Of a DNA stretch of 64,000 nucleotides, positions 41,389 through 49,589 are shown piece after piece. The notes under the pieces are model-generated. The model did not search any database. It saw nothing but the letters and a program-made list of their open reading frames with translations, and was not told the origin of the DNA. Made by a program: the position numbers and the translations under genes. The stretch is from Alphaproteobacteria bacterium. Lineage in GTDB: Bacteria > Pseudomonadota > Alphaproteobacteria > Geminicoccales > Geminicoccaceae. The first letter of the stretch is position 1. Every line of letters starts with the position of its first letter. Where the stretch lies: contig JALSGP010000012.1 in assembly GCA_026982705.1 (NCBI GenBank), positions 124,001-188,000 on the forward strand. The letters run 5' to 3'.

Positions 41389-42360
41389 GTGGGCCGTGCC
41401 CTCGCCTCCCGTCCCGACGTCGGCGTGGCGGTGGTCACCTACCGGGCCGGTCGCCTCCTCGACGGCTGCCTGCCGCCCTTCCTCGCCTCGCCGCTGCGAC
41501 CGCGGGTGCTGGTGGTGGACAGCGGGTCCGACGACGACACGGTGGCCCGGGCCCGCGCCCTCGGCGCCGAAGTGCGGGTGATCCCGCGCGAGACCTTCAA
41601 CCACGGCCTCACCCGCGAGGCCGCCCGCCGCTGGCTCGGCACCGAGATCGCGGTGATGGTCACCCCCGACGTGCGGCCCACCGGGATCGAGGTGCTGGAA
41701 CGACTCGTGGCCCCCATCCTCCGCGGGGAGGCGGCGGTGGCCTACGCCCGTCAGATCGCCCGTCCCGATGCCGATCCCGTGGAGCGTTTCGGCCGCGACT
41801 TCGCCTTCCCGCCCGAGGGCGGGATCCGCGATCGCGGGAGCTGGGCGCGCATGGGCACCGCCGCCCACTACTGTTCGGATGCCTGCTGCGCCTGGTGGCA
41901 GCCGGCGCTCGACGCCGTGGGCGGCTTTCCGCCGACCCTGGTGAGCGAGGAGACGGTGGCGGTGGTGCGGCTTCTGGAGCGGGGCTATCGCGTCGCCTAC
42001 GTGGCCGAGGCGGTGGTGGTCCACTCCCATCCCAGCCGTCTGCTGGCCGATTTCCGCCGCCAGTTCGACGTGGGCCTCACCCGCACCCTCCACGCCCGCG
42101 AACTCCTCGCCCGCGGCGGCGACGAGGACCGCGGTCGCGCCTATCTGCGCGGCCTCCTCGCCCGCCTCGCCCGCGAGGAACCGGCCTGGATCCCTTACGC
42201 CCTGCTGCACACCGCCCTGCGCTATGCCGGCTACCGTCTGGGCCGGACGGCCGCGCGCTGGCCCCGCGGCCTCGCCGCCCGGTTCAGCGGCCAGGACTAT
42301 TTCTGGCGCTCGGTCCACCGCGAACGGGTGCTGGCTCTGGCGGGAGGAGGGGAGCCGTGA
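41389..42360 (+). CDS. Family 2 glycosyltransferase, rhamnosyltransferase-like
   Basis: A 323-residue GT2 enzyme with an N-terminal VGVAVVTYRAG strand, VVDSGSDDDTV nucleotide-binding region and NHGLTREAAR. This set, together with MVTPDVRPT, is typical of O-antigen rhamnosyl- or deoxysugar transferases. The C-terminal part contains an amphipathic RLLADFRRQFDVG segment. The GTG at 41389 follows TGAGGAGG. It probably transfers the CDP-derived deoxysugar or another donor onto a lipid-linked glycan. Its stop overlaps the next start (GTGA). Confidence 0.85.
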   Translation: MGRALASRPDVGVAVVTYRAGRLLDGCLPPFLASPLRPRVLVVDSGSDDDTVARARALGAEVRVIPRETFNHGLTREAARRWLGTEIAVMVTPDVRPTGIEVLERLVAPILRGEAAVAYARQIARPDADPVERFGRDFAFPPEGGIRDRGSWARMGTAAHYCSDACCAWWQPALDAVGGFPPTLVSEETVAVVRLLERGYRVAYVAEAVVVHSHPSRLLADFRRQFDVGLTRTLHARELLARGGDEDRGRAYLRGLLARLAREEPAWIPYALLHTALRYAGYRLGRTAARWPRGLAARFSGQDYFWRSVHRERVLALAGGGEP

Positions 42361-43481
42361 GGATCGTCCTCCTCACCAACAACCGCCTGCCGCCGCGGGA
42401 GGGAATCGGCCATCACGTGACCGCCCTCGCCCGCGCCCTCGCCGCCCGCGGTCACGCCGTGCGGCTGGTGGCCGCCGGCACCGGCCGCGACTTCGTGGAG
42501 GACGAGCTCGACGGCCTGCCGCTGCTGCGCTATCCGCGCCGTGGCCCGCGCCCCTTCCATCATGCCGCCGTCCGCCGCGCGCTGGAATCCCGCCTCCGCG
42601 CCGAGGTGGCGGACGCCGATCTCCTCCACGTCCATCTGCCGCTGCTGCCGCCGCTGGACCTGCCGGTACCGGTGGCGGTGACGGTGCACACGCCCCTGCT
42701 GGCCGACACGGCCGCGCCCCGCGAGTCCCGACTCGAGGGGGTGGCGAGCCGTCTCTATGCCCGGCTGCTGGCCCGCCGCTACGAGATCTTCTGGCTGCGG
42801 CGGGCGGGGCGGATCTTCGCCGTGAGCTCGCGCGTCGCCGCCGAGCTGGTCCGCGACTATCCCCTGCCGCGACCGCCCGTGGTGCTGCCCAACGGCGTCG
42901 ATGCCGACGTCTTCCCTTGGCCGCCGCCCGCTCGCCGCGAGCCGGTGGTGCTCTACGTGGGCCGGCTCGGTCCGCGCAAGGGGCTGCTGCGGCTGCTGCG
43001 GGCCTTCGCCCTGCTGGGGCGGCCGGGACTGCGGCTGGTGCTGCTGGGCGAGGGGCCGCTGCGGTCGCGGCTGGAGGCGGAGGCGGCGCGCCTCGGGCTC
43101 GGCCGGCGGGTGGTGTTGGCCGGCTTCGCCGACCGCCGCACGGTGGCGCGCGCGCTCGCCCGCTGTCGCGTCTTCGTGCTGCCCTCCACCTACGAGGGCA
43201 TGCCGCTGGCCCTCCTCGAGGCGATGGCGGCGGGCGCGCCGGTGGTCACCACACCCGCCTGCCGCCTGCCCGAGTTCGGCACCGATCCCCCCTTCCTGGT
43301 GGCGGAGGACGGGGAGCCGCACGCCCTCGCCCGTGCCCTCGCCACCCTCCTGGATTCGCCCGACCGGGCCCGCGAGCTGGTGCGGCGGGCGCGGACGTTG
43401 GTGGAGACCCGCTTCACCTGGGCGCGGGTGGCGGAGGTGCTGGAGGCCACCCTCGCGTCGCCGCCGAGGGCCGCGGCATGA
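42357..43481 (+). CDS. Family 4 glycosyltransferase
   Basis: The 374-residue GT-B enzyme begins MRIVLLTNNRLPPREGIGHHVTALARAL. It has the acceptor-domain HVHLPLLPP strand, LPNGVDADVF, YVGRLGPRKGLLRLLRAF at the start of the donor domain, and the GT4 signature EGMPLALLEAMAAGAPVVTT. It is a retaining transferase using a nucleotide sugar. Coupled to neighbours on both sides by 4-base overlaps. The donor and acceptor are not determinable. Confidence 0.88.
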   Translation: MRIVLLTNNRLPPREGIGHHVTALARALAARGHAVRLVAAGTGRDFVEDELDGLPLLRYPRRGPRPFHHAAVRRALESRLRAEVADADLLHVHLPLLPPLDLPVPVAVTVHTPLLADTAAPRESRLEGVASRLYARLLARRYEIFWLRRAGRIFAVSSRVAAELVRDYPLPRPPVVLPNGVDADVFPWPPPARREPVVLYVGRLGPRKGLLRLLRAFALLGRPGLRLVLLGEGPLRSRLEAEAARLGLGRRVVLAGFADRRTVARALARCRVFVLPSTYEGMPLALLEAMAAGAPVVTTPACRLPEFGTDPPFLVAEDGEPHALARALATLLDSPDRARELVRRARTLVETRFTWARVAEVLEATLASPPRAAA

Positions 43482-45238
43482 GCCTGCCGGCCCCCGTCGC
43501 CCCGCCCGCCCGCCGACTGCTGGTGAGCGCCTTCGGCCTCGCCGCCTCCCGCCTCGACCGCCAGCCATGGGCGGCGGTGCACGCACTGGCCGCCACCGCC
43601 GTGCGACGAGGACGCCGGGTGCTGGTGGCCACCGACGTGGCCGAGCACGGACTCGACGGCCGCGTGCCCTATACCGTCACCGCGCTCCCCGCCCTCTTCG
43701 CGGGGGGGCGTCCCACGCCGGCGCTGTGCGCGCTCGCCGCCGACTTCGCCGCCGACGAACTGCTCCATCTCTGCGGACTCTGGGAACTGCTGCGGCTGCG
43801 GGCGGTGCCGCCGGGCGTGCGCTTCGTCCCGGTCCTCGCGAGCCCGCGCCTCCGCCCGACGGAGATCCTTCCCGCCGTCCTCGCCGCCGGAGCCACGGAG
43901 CGCCGTCTGCTGGCCCTGCCGCTCCTCAACGCGCTGCTGCCGTCGGCCCTGCTGCGCCTCCGCCTCCGCCGCCTCGGCGTCACCCGCATCGTTCACGGCA
44001 GTCCCACCAGCCGCGCCCGGCTCGTGCGCGGCGGGCTGCCGCCGGGCCCGCTGCTGCCGGCGCCCACCGCACCCGCCCCGCCGCCGGCACCGCCTCCCGC
44101 CGGCGAGCCGGAAGTCGTCTGGTTCGGTCCGGCGCTGGCCGCCCGCGGCGCCGATCTCGCCGTGCGCATCTTCGAGGAAGCCCGCCGCCGCAGCTTTTCC
44201 GGGCGGCTCCGACTGCTGGTGCGTCCCGACGATCCCCACCTCACCGCCCGCCTCCTGGCGCGGGTGCGCCGCAGTCCCGAAGCCGGCCGCATCACCGTCG
44301 AGACACGGCGGCTGCCGCCGGCGGAACTGCACGCCCGCCTCGCCGCCGCCTCCGCCGTGCTGCTGCCCTTCCGCGCCCCGGTGGCGGAACTGCCGCTCGT
44401 GGTGTTCGAGGCGGCGGCACGGGGCCGGCCGGTGCTGGTGCTGGACCGGCCGGGCATCGGCGACTGGGGGCGGGCGCTGGGGCTGGTGGTGGCGCGACGC
44501 CCACGCGAGCTCGCCACAGCCCTTCTCCGCCCCGACCGGCTCCCGCGCCCGCACCCCGTTCCCCGTGCCGACCCTCTCGCGGCGCTGGACGATGCGGCGG
44601 TGGCCGCCTTCCTGCGCCTGCGCGTCTTCGCCCTCTGCGGTCCCGACGGCGTGGGCAAGACCACCCTCGCCCGCCTGCTGGCGGACCTCTACGCCCGCCA
44701 CGGCCTCCGCGCCCCTCTGCGCTGGAGCCGCTGGCGCCACCGGCTGAGCCGCCCCCTGTGTCTGCTGCTGCGCCTCCTCGGTCGCAGTCGGGTGGTGAGC
44801 CACGGCGCCGGGCGGTTCCGCATCCGCGATGCCCGGAGCCCCCGCGGGTTCGCCCGCCTGTTCCTGTGGACCTCGGCCCTGGATCTGGCGCTGGAAGCCC
44901 TCCTCCTGCGCCTGCGCCGCGGGCCGGTGGTGGCCGACCGGCTGATCCTGGACTCGCTCGTGGACCTCGCCCTCGAGACCGGTCTCGAGAAGGAGGCGGT
45001 GGCCCTCGCCCGCCCGCTGCTGCGCCTGCTGCCGCGGCCCCGCCGCATCCGCATCCTGCTCCGCGAGCCGGTCGCCATCCTGCGCACGCGGCCGGACGTG
45101 ACCGTCGATCCCTTCCTCTTCGCCCGTCACCGTCTCTACCGGGAGATGGCCCGGGCCGCCGGCGTGCCCGTGGTGGCGGTGACCGGCACGCCGGAAGAGA
45201 CGCTGGCGCGGCTCCTCGCCGCGGAGGGGGGAGGGTGA
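43478..45238 (+). CDS. Fusion of a GT4-like glycosyltransferase and a thymidylate-kinase-like P-loop domain
   Basis: Two domains sit in one 586-residue chain. Residues 1-360 form a GT-B-type glycosyltransferase, with a weakly conserved N-terminal Rossmann half, an alanine/proline linker near 195-208 and a donor half containing PLVVFEAAARGRPVLVLDRPG. Residues 380-586 form a P-loop kinase resembling dTMP kinase, with Walker A GPDGVGKTT at 388-396, a DRL motif at 487-489 and an RTRPD lid-like segment further on. The frame is uninterrupted, so the fusion is real at sequence level. TMK-like kinases occur in glycan loci, but the substrate here is unknown. It is coupled by 4-base overlaps to GT4 genes on both sides. 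Confidence 0.8.
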   Translation: MSLPAPVAPPARRLLVSAFGLAASRLDRQPWAAVHALAATAVRRGRRVLVATDVAEHGLDGRVPYTVTALPALFAGGRPTPALCALAADFAADELLHLCGLWELLRLRAVPPGVRFVPVLASPRLRPTEILPAVLAAGATERRLLALPLLNALLPSALLRLRLRRLGVTRIVHGSPTSRARLVRGGLPPGPLLPAPTAPAPPPAPPPAGEPEVVWFGPALAARGADLAVRIFEEARRRSFSGRLRLLVRPDDPHLTARLLARVRRSPEAGRITVETRRLPPAELHARLAAASAVLLPFRAPVAELPLVVFEAAARGRPVLVLDRPGIGDWGRALGLVVARRPRELATALLRPDRLPRPHPVPRADPLAALDDAAVAAFLRLRVFALCGPDGVGKTTLARLLADLYARHGLRAPLRWSRWRHRLSRPLCLLLRLLGRSRVVSHGAGRFRIRDARSPRGFARLFLWTSALDLALEALLLRLRRGPVVADRLILDSLVDLALETGLEKEAVALARPLLRLLPRPRRIRILLREPVAILRTRPDVTVDPFLFARHRLYREMARAAGVPVVAVTGTPEETLARLLAAEGGG

Positions 45239-46350
45239 TCTACGTCTTCTACAACAACGATCCCCTCGCCCAGGACCAGGGCGGCGGTGCCGAGCACTTC
45301 CGCGCCCTCCACCGGGCGCTCCTGGTCTCGGGCCTGCCCTTCCGCATGGTGGCGGCGCGCCTGCAGGAGGAGCGCGTGGACGCCCACGTGGACTACGTCT
45401 CACGCGGCGCCGACTTCCCGCGCTTCTGGCTGGGATGCTGGTGGTGGTTCTGGCGCAACCGCCACCGGCTGCGGCCGGAGGACGTCTTCCACTTCCACCG
45501 CAACTACGCCGCCTGGCCCAAATACGTCCTGGCCCCCCGCACCGGCCGGGTGGTGATCACCTACCACACCGTGAGCGGGCGCGTGCTGGAGACCCGTCTC
45601 GGTCGCTGGGCATGGCCGCTCCGGGCGGTGATGCGGGCCCTCGAGCGGCGGGCGGTGCGGCGGGCCGATGCGGTGGTGTGCGTGAGCGAAGGCGACCGCC
45701 GGGAACTGGCGCGGCGGGTGGACCCCGAGGTCTTCGCCCGCGCGCTCGTGGTCCCGGCCAGTTTCGATGCCGGGCTCTTCGCCCGCCTCCACGCCACGCC
45801 GCCCTCTCCCGCACTGGCCGAGCGGCTGCTGTTCGTGGGCCGCATCGCCCGTCCCAAGAACGCACCGCTGGCCCTGGCGGTGCTGGAGGAGCTGCACCGC
45901 CGCGGCCGCACCGGCTACACCCTCACCATCGCCGGCGACGGCGAGGAGGCGCGCGCCCTGGTCCGTCGCCTCGCCCGCAGCCCCACGGCCGAAGCCGTCC
46001 GCTGGCTCGGCCGCGTCCCCCACGACCGCATGCCCGAACTCTACGCCGGACACGGGGTGGTGCTGGTGACCAGCCGCTTCGAATCGTCGCCGACGGTGGT
46101 GAAGGAGGCGCTGGCCGCCCGCCGGCCGGTGGTGACCACCGATGTGGGCGACGTGCGGGCGTGGATCGAGGAGGGGGTCACCGGCTTCGTGCGCCCCGCC
46201 GAGGCGGGGGCGCTGGCCGATGGCGTGGAGGCGGCGAGCCGGCTGATCCGGAAGGGGCGCGTGGGGACGGCGCCGCGGCTGGCGGCGGCCGGGGAGGACC
46301 GGGTGATGACCCGGGTGGTGGACCTCTACCGGGCGCTCGGGACGGGATGA
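45235..46350 (+). CDS. Family 4 glycosyltransferase
   Basis: The 371-residue GT-B transferase starts IYVFYNNDPLAQDQGGGAEHFRALHRAL and has VITYHTVSG in the N-terminal half. The donor half carries LLFVGRIARPKNAPLAL and the signature SRFESSPTVVKEALAARRPVVTTDVG. The GTG at 45235 overlaps the stop of the fusion gene by 4 bases, and its own stop overlaps the flippase ATG. It is the last transferase of the cluster. Specificity is unknown. Confidence 0.88.
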   Translation: MIYVFYNNDPLAQDQGGGAEHFRALHRALLVSGLPFRMVAARLQEERVDAHVDYVSRGADFPRFWLGCWWWFWRNRHRLRPEDVFHFHRNYAAWPKYVLAPRTGRVVITYHTVSGRVLETRLGRWAWPLRAVMRALERRAVRRADAVVCVSEGDRRELARRVDPEVFARALVVPASFDAGLFARLHATPPSPALAERLLFVGRIARPKNAPLALAVLEELHRRGRTGYTLTIAGDGEEARALVRRLARSPTAEAVRWLGRVPHDRMPELYAGHGVVLVTSRFESSPTVVKEALAARRPVVTTDVGDVRAWIEEGVTGFVRPAEAGALADGVEAASRLIRKGRVGTAPRLAAAGEDRVMTRVVDLYRALGTG

Positions 46351-47630
46351 GAGCGCGGCTGCGGCGGCTCGCCGCCACCCTCGCCCCGCTCCTGCTGCTG
46401 GGCGGCGGGCGGGCGGTGGCGGCCCTCGGGGGATTCCTCGCGGCCGGCCTCCTGGCCCGGCGGGTCGATGCCGTGACCCTCGGGCTCTTCGCCATGGCGC
46501 TGGCGGTGCAGGGACACGCCGCCCAGCTCGCCGAACTGGGCCTGCGGTCCTGGATCACCGCCCTCGCGGGCATCGATCCCGCCCGGGCCCGCGCCTTCCT
46601 CTCCCGCTATCTCGCTCTCCGCCTCGCCGCGGCGCTGGCCCTCGGAGCCGCCACCGCGGCGGCCGCCCCATGGCTGCTGCCGGCGGACCCGGTGCCGCTG
46701 TATCTGGTGCTGGCGGCGCTGCCGCTGATGGCCCTCCATCTGGACTGGGCGGCGCTGGCGACGGGACGGGCCGCCGAGGCGGCGATGCTGGTGGCGCTGC
46801 GGCCGCTGCTGTGGGCGTCGCTGCTGGCGCTGGTGGTGCCGGCGGGAAGCGATCCCGCCACCCTCGCCGGCTTCTGGCTCGCCGCCTGGGCCGGTGCCGT
46901 GCTCGCCGCCCTTCCCGCCCTCCGCCACCTGCCGCCAGCGCGGGGACCGGCACCGGCGCCCGCTGCCGCCCTCCAACAGGCGTTGCCCCTCGGTCTCTCC
47001 GCCCTCGCCGGCCAGCTCCAGCTCGGCCTCGATCTCTATCTGGTGGGACGGCTGCTCGGCCCCGCCGCGGCCGGCACCTACTGGCTCGCCGGCGCGGTGG
47101 CGGTGGCGGCGCTGGTGCTGGCCAATGCCGGTCAGCAGTGGACACTGGCCCGTCTCGCCGCGGCGGCCGCCGCGCCCGGTGGCCTCGCCCCCGCCCTCCG
47201 CCACCATCTCCTGCTGCTGGGCGCCGTCGGCCTCGTCGCGGCCGTGGGGCTGGCGCTGCTGGCGCCGCCGCTGGTCCCCCTCGCCTTCGGTCCCGATCAC
47301 GGCGCGGTCGCGGCCCTGCTTCCCTGGTTCGCGCCCTGGCTGGCCCTCCGCCATCCGGTGGGCGTCCTGCAGTCGGCCCGGGCCGCCCGCCGTGAGGGGC
47401 ACCGTCTGCTCCTGGCCGATCTCGCCTCCCTCGCCGCCCTCGCCACCGCCCTGGTCCCGGCGCTGCTGCTGGAGTCCCCGCATCTCGCCGCCCTCGCGCG
47501 GGCCGCCGCCGAGGCGGCGCGCCTCGCCGTCCTCGCCGCGGGCATCCGCCCCGGCGGGCTCAAGTGGCGGGATCCGCCGCCAGCGCCCAGGCGTCCGGCC
47601 GCGGCCGGCCGCGCCGTCCCGTCGCCGTGA
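46347..47630 (+). CDS. Wzx-like polysaccharide flippase (MOP superfamily)
   Basis: The 427-residue protein is almost entirely hydrophobic, with about twelve predicted helices, consistent with a Wzx/O-antigen translocase. The start, LGGGRAVAALGGFLAAGLLARRVDAVTLGLFAMALAVQ, resembles the first helices of this family. It would move lipid-linked oligosaccharide across the inner membrane. No Wzy polymerase or WaaL ligase is visible in the window. The last 71 bases overlap the 3' end of the convergent phosphoesterase gene, corresponding to a hydrophilic proline-rich tail. Confidence 0.78.
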   Translation: MRARLRRLAATLAPLLLLGGGRAVAALGGFLAAGLLARRVDAVTLGLFAMALAVQGHAAQLAELGLRSWITALAGIDPARARAFLSRYLALRLAAALALGAATAAAAPWLLPADPVPLYLVLAALPLMALHLDWAALATGRAAEAAMLVALRPLLWASLLALVVPAGSDPATLAGFWLAAWAGAVLAALPALRHLPPARGPAPAPAAALQQALPLGLSALAGQLQLGLDLYLVGRLLGPAAAGTYWLAGAVAVAALVLANAGQQWTLARLAAAAAAPGGLAPALRHHLLLLGAVGLVAAVGLALLAPPLVPLAFGPDHGAVAALLPWFAPWLALRHPVGVLQSARAARREGHRLLLADLASLAALATALVPALLLESPHLAALARAAAEAARLAVLAAGIRPGGLKWRDPPPAPRRPAAAGRAVPSP

Positions 47631-48432
47631 GGTCGAGGACCACCAGCTCCGGCGGCCGGGCGAAGCGCAGCGGCAGACCGGTGGTGCCGATGCCGGCGCT
47701 GACCACGAGCCGGCGGCCGCGGTCGTGGTGGAACCCGTGGGCCTGGCGGCGCGGCAGCCGGCTCATGGTCACCGGCGGCGGCAGGCCCGGCAGCCGCACC
47801 TGACCGCCGTGGGTGTGCCCGGCCACCAGCAGCACCACCTGCGGCGGCAGCCGCAGGTGCAGGTCCGGCGCATGGGCCAGCAGCAGCACCGGCTCGTCCG
47901 GCGCCACCCCCGCGAGCGCCCGGGCCACGTCGTCGCGCCCGGTCACCGGATCGTCCACGCCGACCAGCACCAGCTCGCCGAAGGGAGCCGGGATGCGGAC
48001 GTGCTCGTTGACCAGCACGCGGATGCCGGCGGCCTCCAGCGCCTCCGCCACCTCCCCGGCACCATGGTCGTGGTCGTGATTGCCGAGGACGGCGAAGCAG
48101 GGCACCCGGGCGGCCAGGGGAGCGAGGGCCGCCGCCATGCGCGCCGGCGGCACCGGCACCACGCCCAGCGTGTCGGTGGTGGCGAAGTCCCCGGCCAGCA
48201 GGACGACTTCCGGCCGCTGCGCCAGCAACCTGCGGACGATGCGGGTGATGCGTCCCGGCGTGACGTGGGGCCAGGCGGCGTGGAGATCGCTCAGCACGCC
48301 GATCCGCAGCCGGCCCTCGGCGGGCGCCGGCCACGGCACACCGTAGCGTCGGATCGCCAGCCGGAAGGGTTCGACGGCGAAGGCCCAGCCGGCGAGCAGA
48401 CCGGCGGCGAGCGTGGTCTCGAGGATGGCCAC
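47560..48432 (-). CDS. Calcineurin-like metallophosphoesterase, YaeI/YkuE type
   Basis: The 290-residue protein has an N-terminal membrane anchor helix and the dimetal phosphoesterase motifs GVLSDLHAA, LAGDF, LGNHDHDHG, LLLAHAPDL and VAGHTHGGQVRLP in order. The GHTHGGQ motif is typical of the YaeI/YkuE group, which acts on membrane or lipid-linked substrates. I chose the GTG at 48432 because GAGGAG lies 9 bases before it. The upstream ATG at 48510 has no visible ribosome site. It overlaps the flippase gene tail to tail by 71 bases. Confidence 0.85.
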   Translation of the reverse strand: MAILETTLAAGLLAGWAFAVEPFRLAIRRYGVPWPAPAEGRLRIGVLSDLHAAWPHVTPGRITRIVRRLLAQRPEVVLLAGDFATTDTLGVVPVPPARMAAALAPLAARVPCFAVLGNHDHDHGAGEVAEALEAAGIRVLVNEHVRIPAPFGELVLVGVDDPVTGRDDVARALAGVAPDEPVLLLAHAPDLHLRLPPQVVLLVAGHTHGGQVRLPGLPPPVTMSRLPRRQAHGFHHDRGRRLVVSAGIGTTGLPLRFARPPELVVLDLTATGRRGRPRPDAWALAADPAT

Positions 48433-48570
48433 CCGGACGTGCTCCTCGCTCCGCTGCGTGAGGCGGATCCTCCGCTTCCTCCAAATACGCGGGGACGGCG
48501 CCGTCGCCAACCGTGGTCGCCGGCGCGGGCGCGTACCACGGGATGAAGCGCGCGGCGCGATGCACCCGGG

Positions 48571-49548
48571 TCACGCCCGGGCCCGCGGATGGGCACGGGC
48601 ATAGTCGGCCAGCAGCCGCTCGGCGTCCACCGCCGTGTAGCGCTGGGTGGTGGAGAGACTGGCGTGGCCCAGGAGCTCCTGGATGGCGCGCAGATCGGCG
48701 CCCGCCGCCAGCAGATGGGTGGCGAAGCTGTGGCGCAGCGCGTGGGGCGTCGCCGTCTCCGGCAGCCCCAGCAGCCGGCGCAGGCGGCGGATGCGGGCCC
48801 GGATCGGCTCCGCTCCCAGCCGCCGGCCGCGCGCTCCCACGAACAGCGGCCCCTCCGGCGGCAGCGGGTGGGGGCAGGCCGCCACATAGTCGGCCAGGGC
48901 CCGCGCCACCCGCGGCAGCACCGGCACCTCGCGCACGCGGCCGCCCTTGCCGTGGACCCGCAGCACCCGCAGGCGGGCGGGATCGGCGCCCACGTCGCGT
49001 CGCGCGAGCGCCAGCGCCTCGCCGATGCGCAGCCCGCAGCCGTAGAGGAGCAGCAGCACCGCATGGTCGCGCCGCAGCACCCAGGCCGGCACGTCCGGCT
49101 CGCTCGCCATCTCGCGGGCCAGCGCCAGCGTCTCCTCCACGGCCAGCGGCCGCGGCAGCCGCCGCGGCACCCGCGGCGTGCGCAGCGCCGCCACCGCCGG
49201 ATTGTGGAGGCCGAAGCGACGGTCGAGGAAGCGGAAGAAGCCGCGTACCGCCGCCAGCGCCCGCGCGGTGGAGGCGGGATCCAGCCCGCGCCGGTGGCGG
49301 TGGGCGAGCCAGGCGCGCAGATCGGCGAGGGTCAGCGCCGCGAGCTCGCGGGTCCCGATCTCGCGGCCGAGATGATCCCGCAGGAACGCCAGGAAGTCGG
49401 CGAGATCGCGCGTATAGGCGAGCCGGGTCGCCGGCGCCGCCCGACGCTCGTGGGCGAGCCAGTCGCACCAGGCCCCGAGCCTCGCGCGGAGGTCCGGCCC
49501 GCAGGGCGCGGCGAGGGCGAGCGGGAGTTCCGCCATGGCGCCGGTCAT
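48571..49548 (-). CDS. xerC: Tyrosine recombinase XerC
   Basis: The 325-residue recombinase has an N-terminal SAM-like core-binding domain and the catalytic domain. Active-site residues are all present: R174 (GCGLRIGE), K201 (HGKGG), H269-x2-R272 (HALRHSFATHLL), H295 (LGHASLSTTQRY) and the nucleophile Y304. It resolves chromosome dimers at dif with XerD. The start at 49548 (MTGAMAE) is used; the ATG at 49536 is possible, and neither has a strong ribosome site. Divergent from priA, as often seen in alphaproteobacteria. It looks like the housekeeping enzyme, not an integrase. Confidence 0.92.
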   Translation of the reverse strand: MTGAMAELPLALAAPCGPDLRARLGAWCDWLAHERRAAPATRLAYTRDLADFLAFLRDHLGREIGTRELAALTLADLRAWLAHRHRRGLDPASTARALAAVRGFFRFLDRRFGLHNPAVAALRTPRVPRRLPRPLAVEETLALAREMASEPDVPAWVLRRDHAVLLLLYGCGLRIGEALALARRDVGADPARLRVLRVHGKGGRVREVPVLPRVARALADYVAACPHPLPPEGPLFVGARGRRLGAEPIRARIRRLRRLLGLPETATPHALRHSFATHLLAAGADLRAIQELLGHASLSTTQRYTAVDAERLLADYARAHPRARA

Positions 49549-49589
49549 GATAACGGAACGGCGGGACGCCGCCAGACGAAAGGATCCCG

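Noticed and set aside
48571-49548. The tyrosine recombinase considered as a mobile-element integrase
   Set aside because: It has XerC length and motifs, sits divergently next to priA as a housekeeping gene, and no attachment repeats or phage genes flank it.
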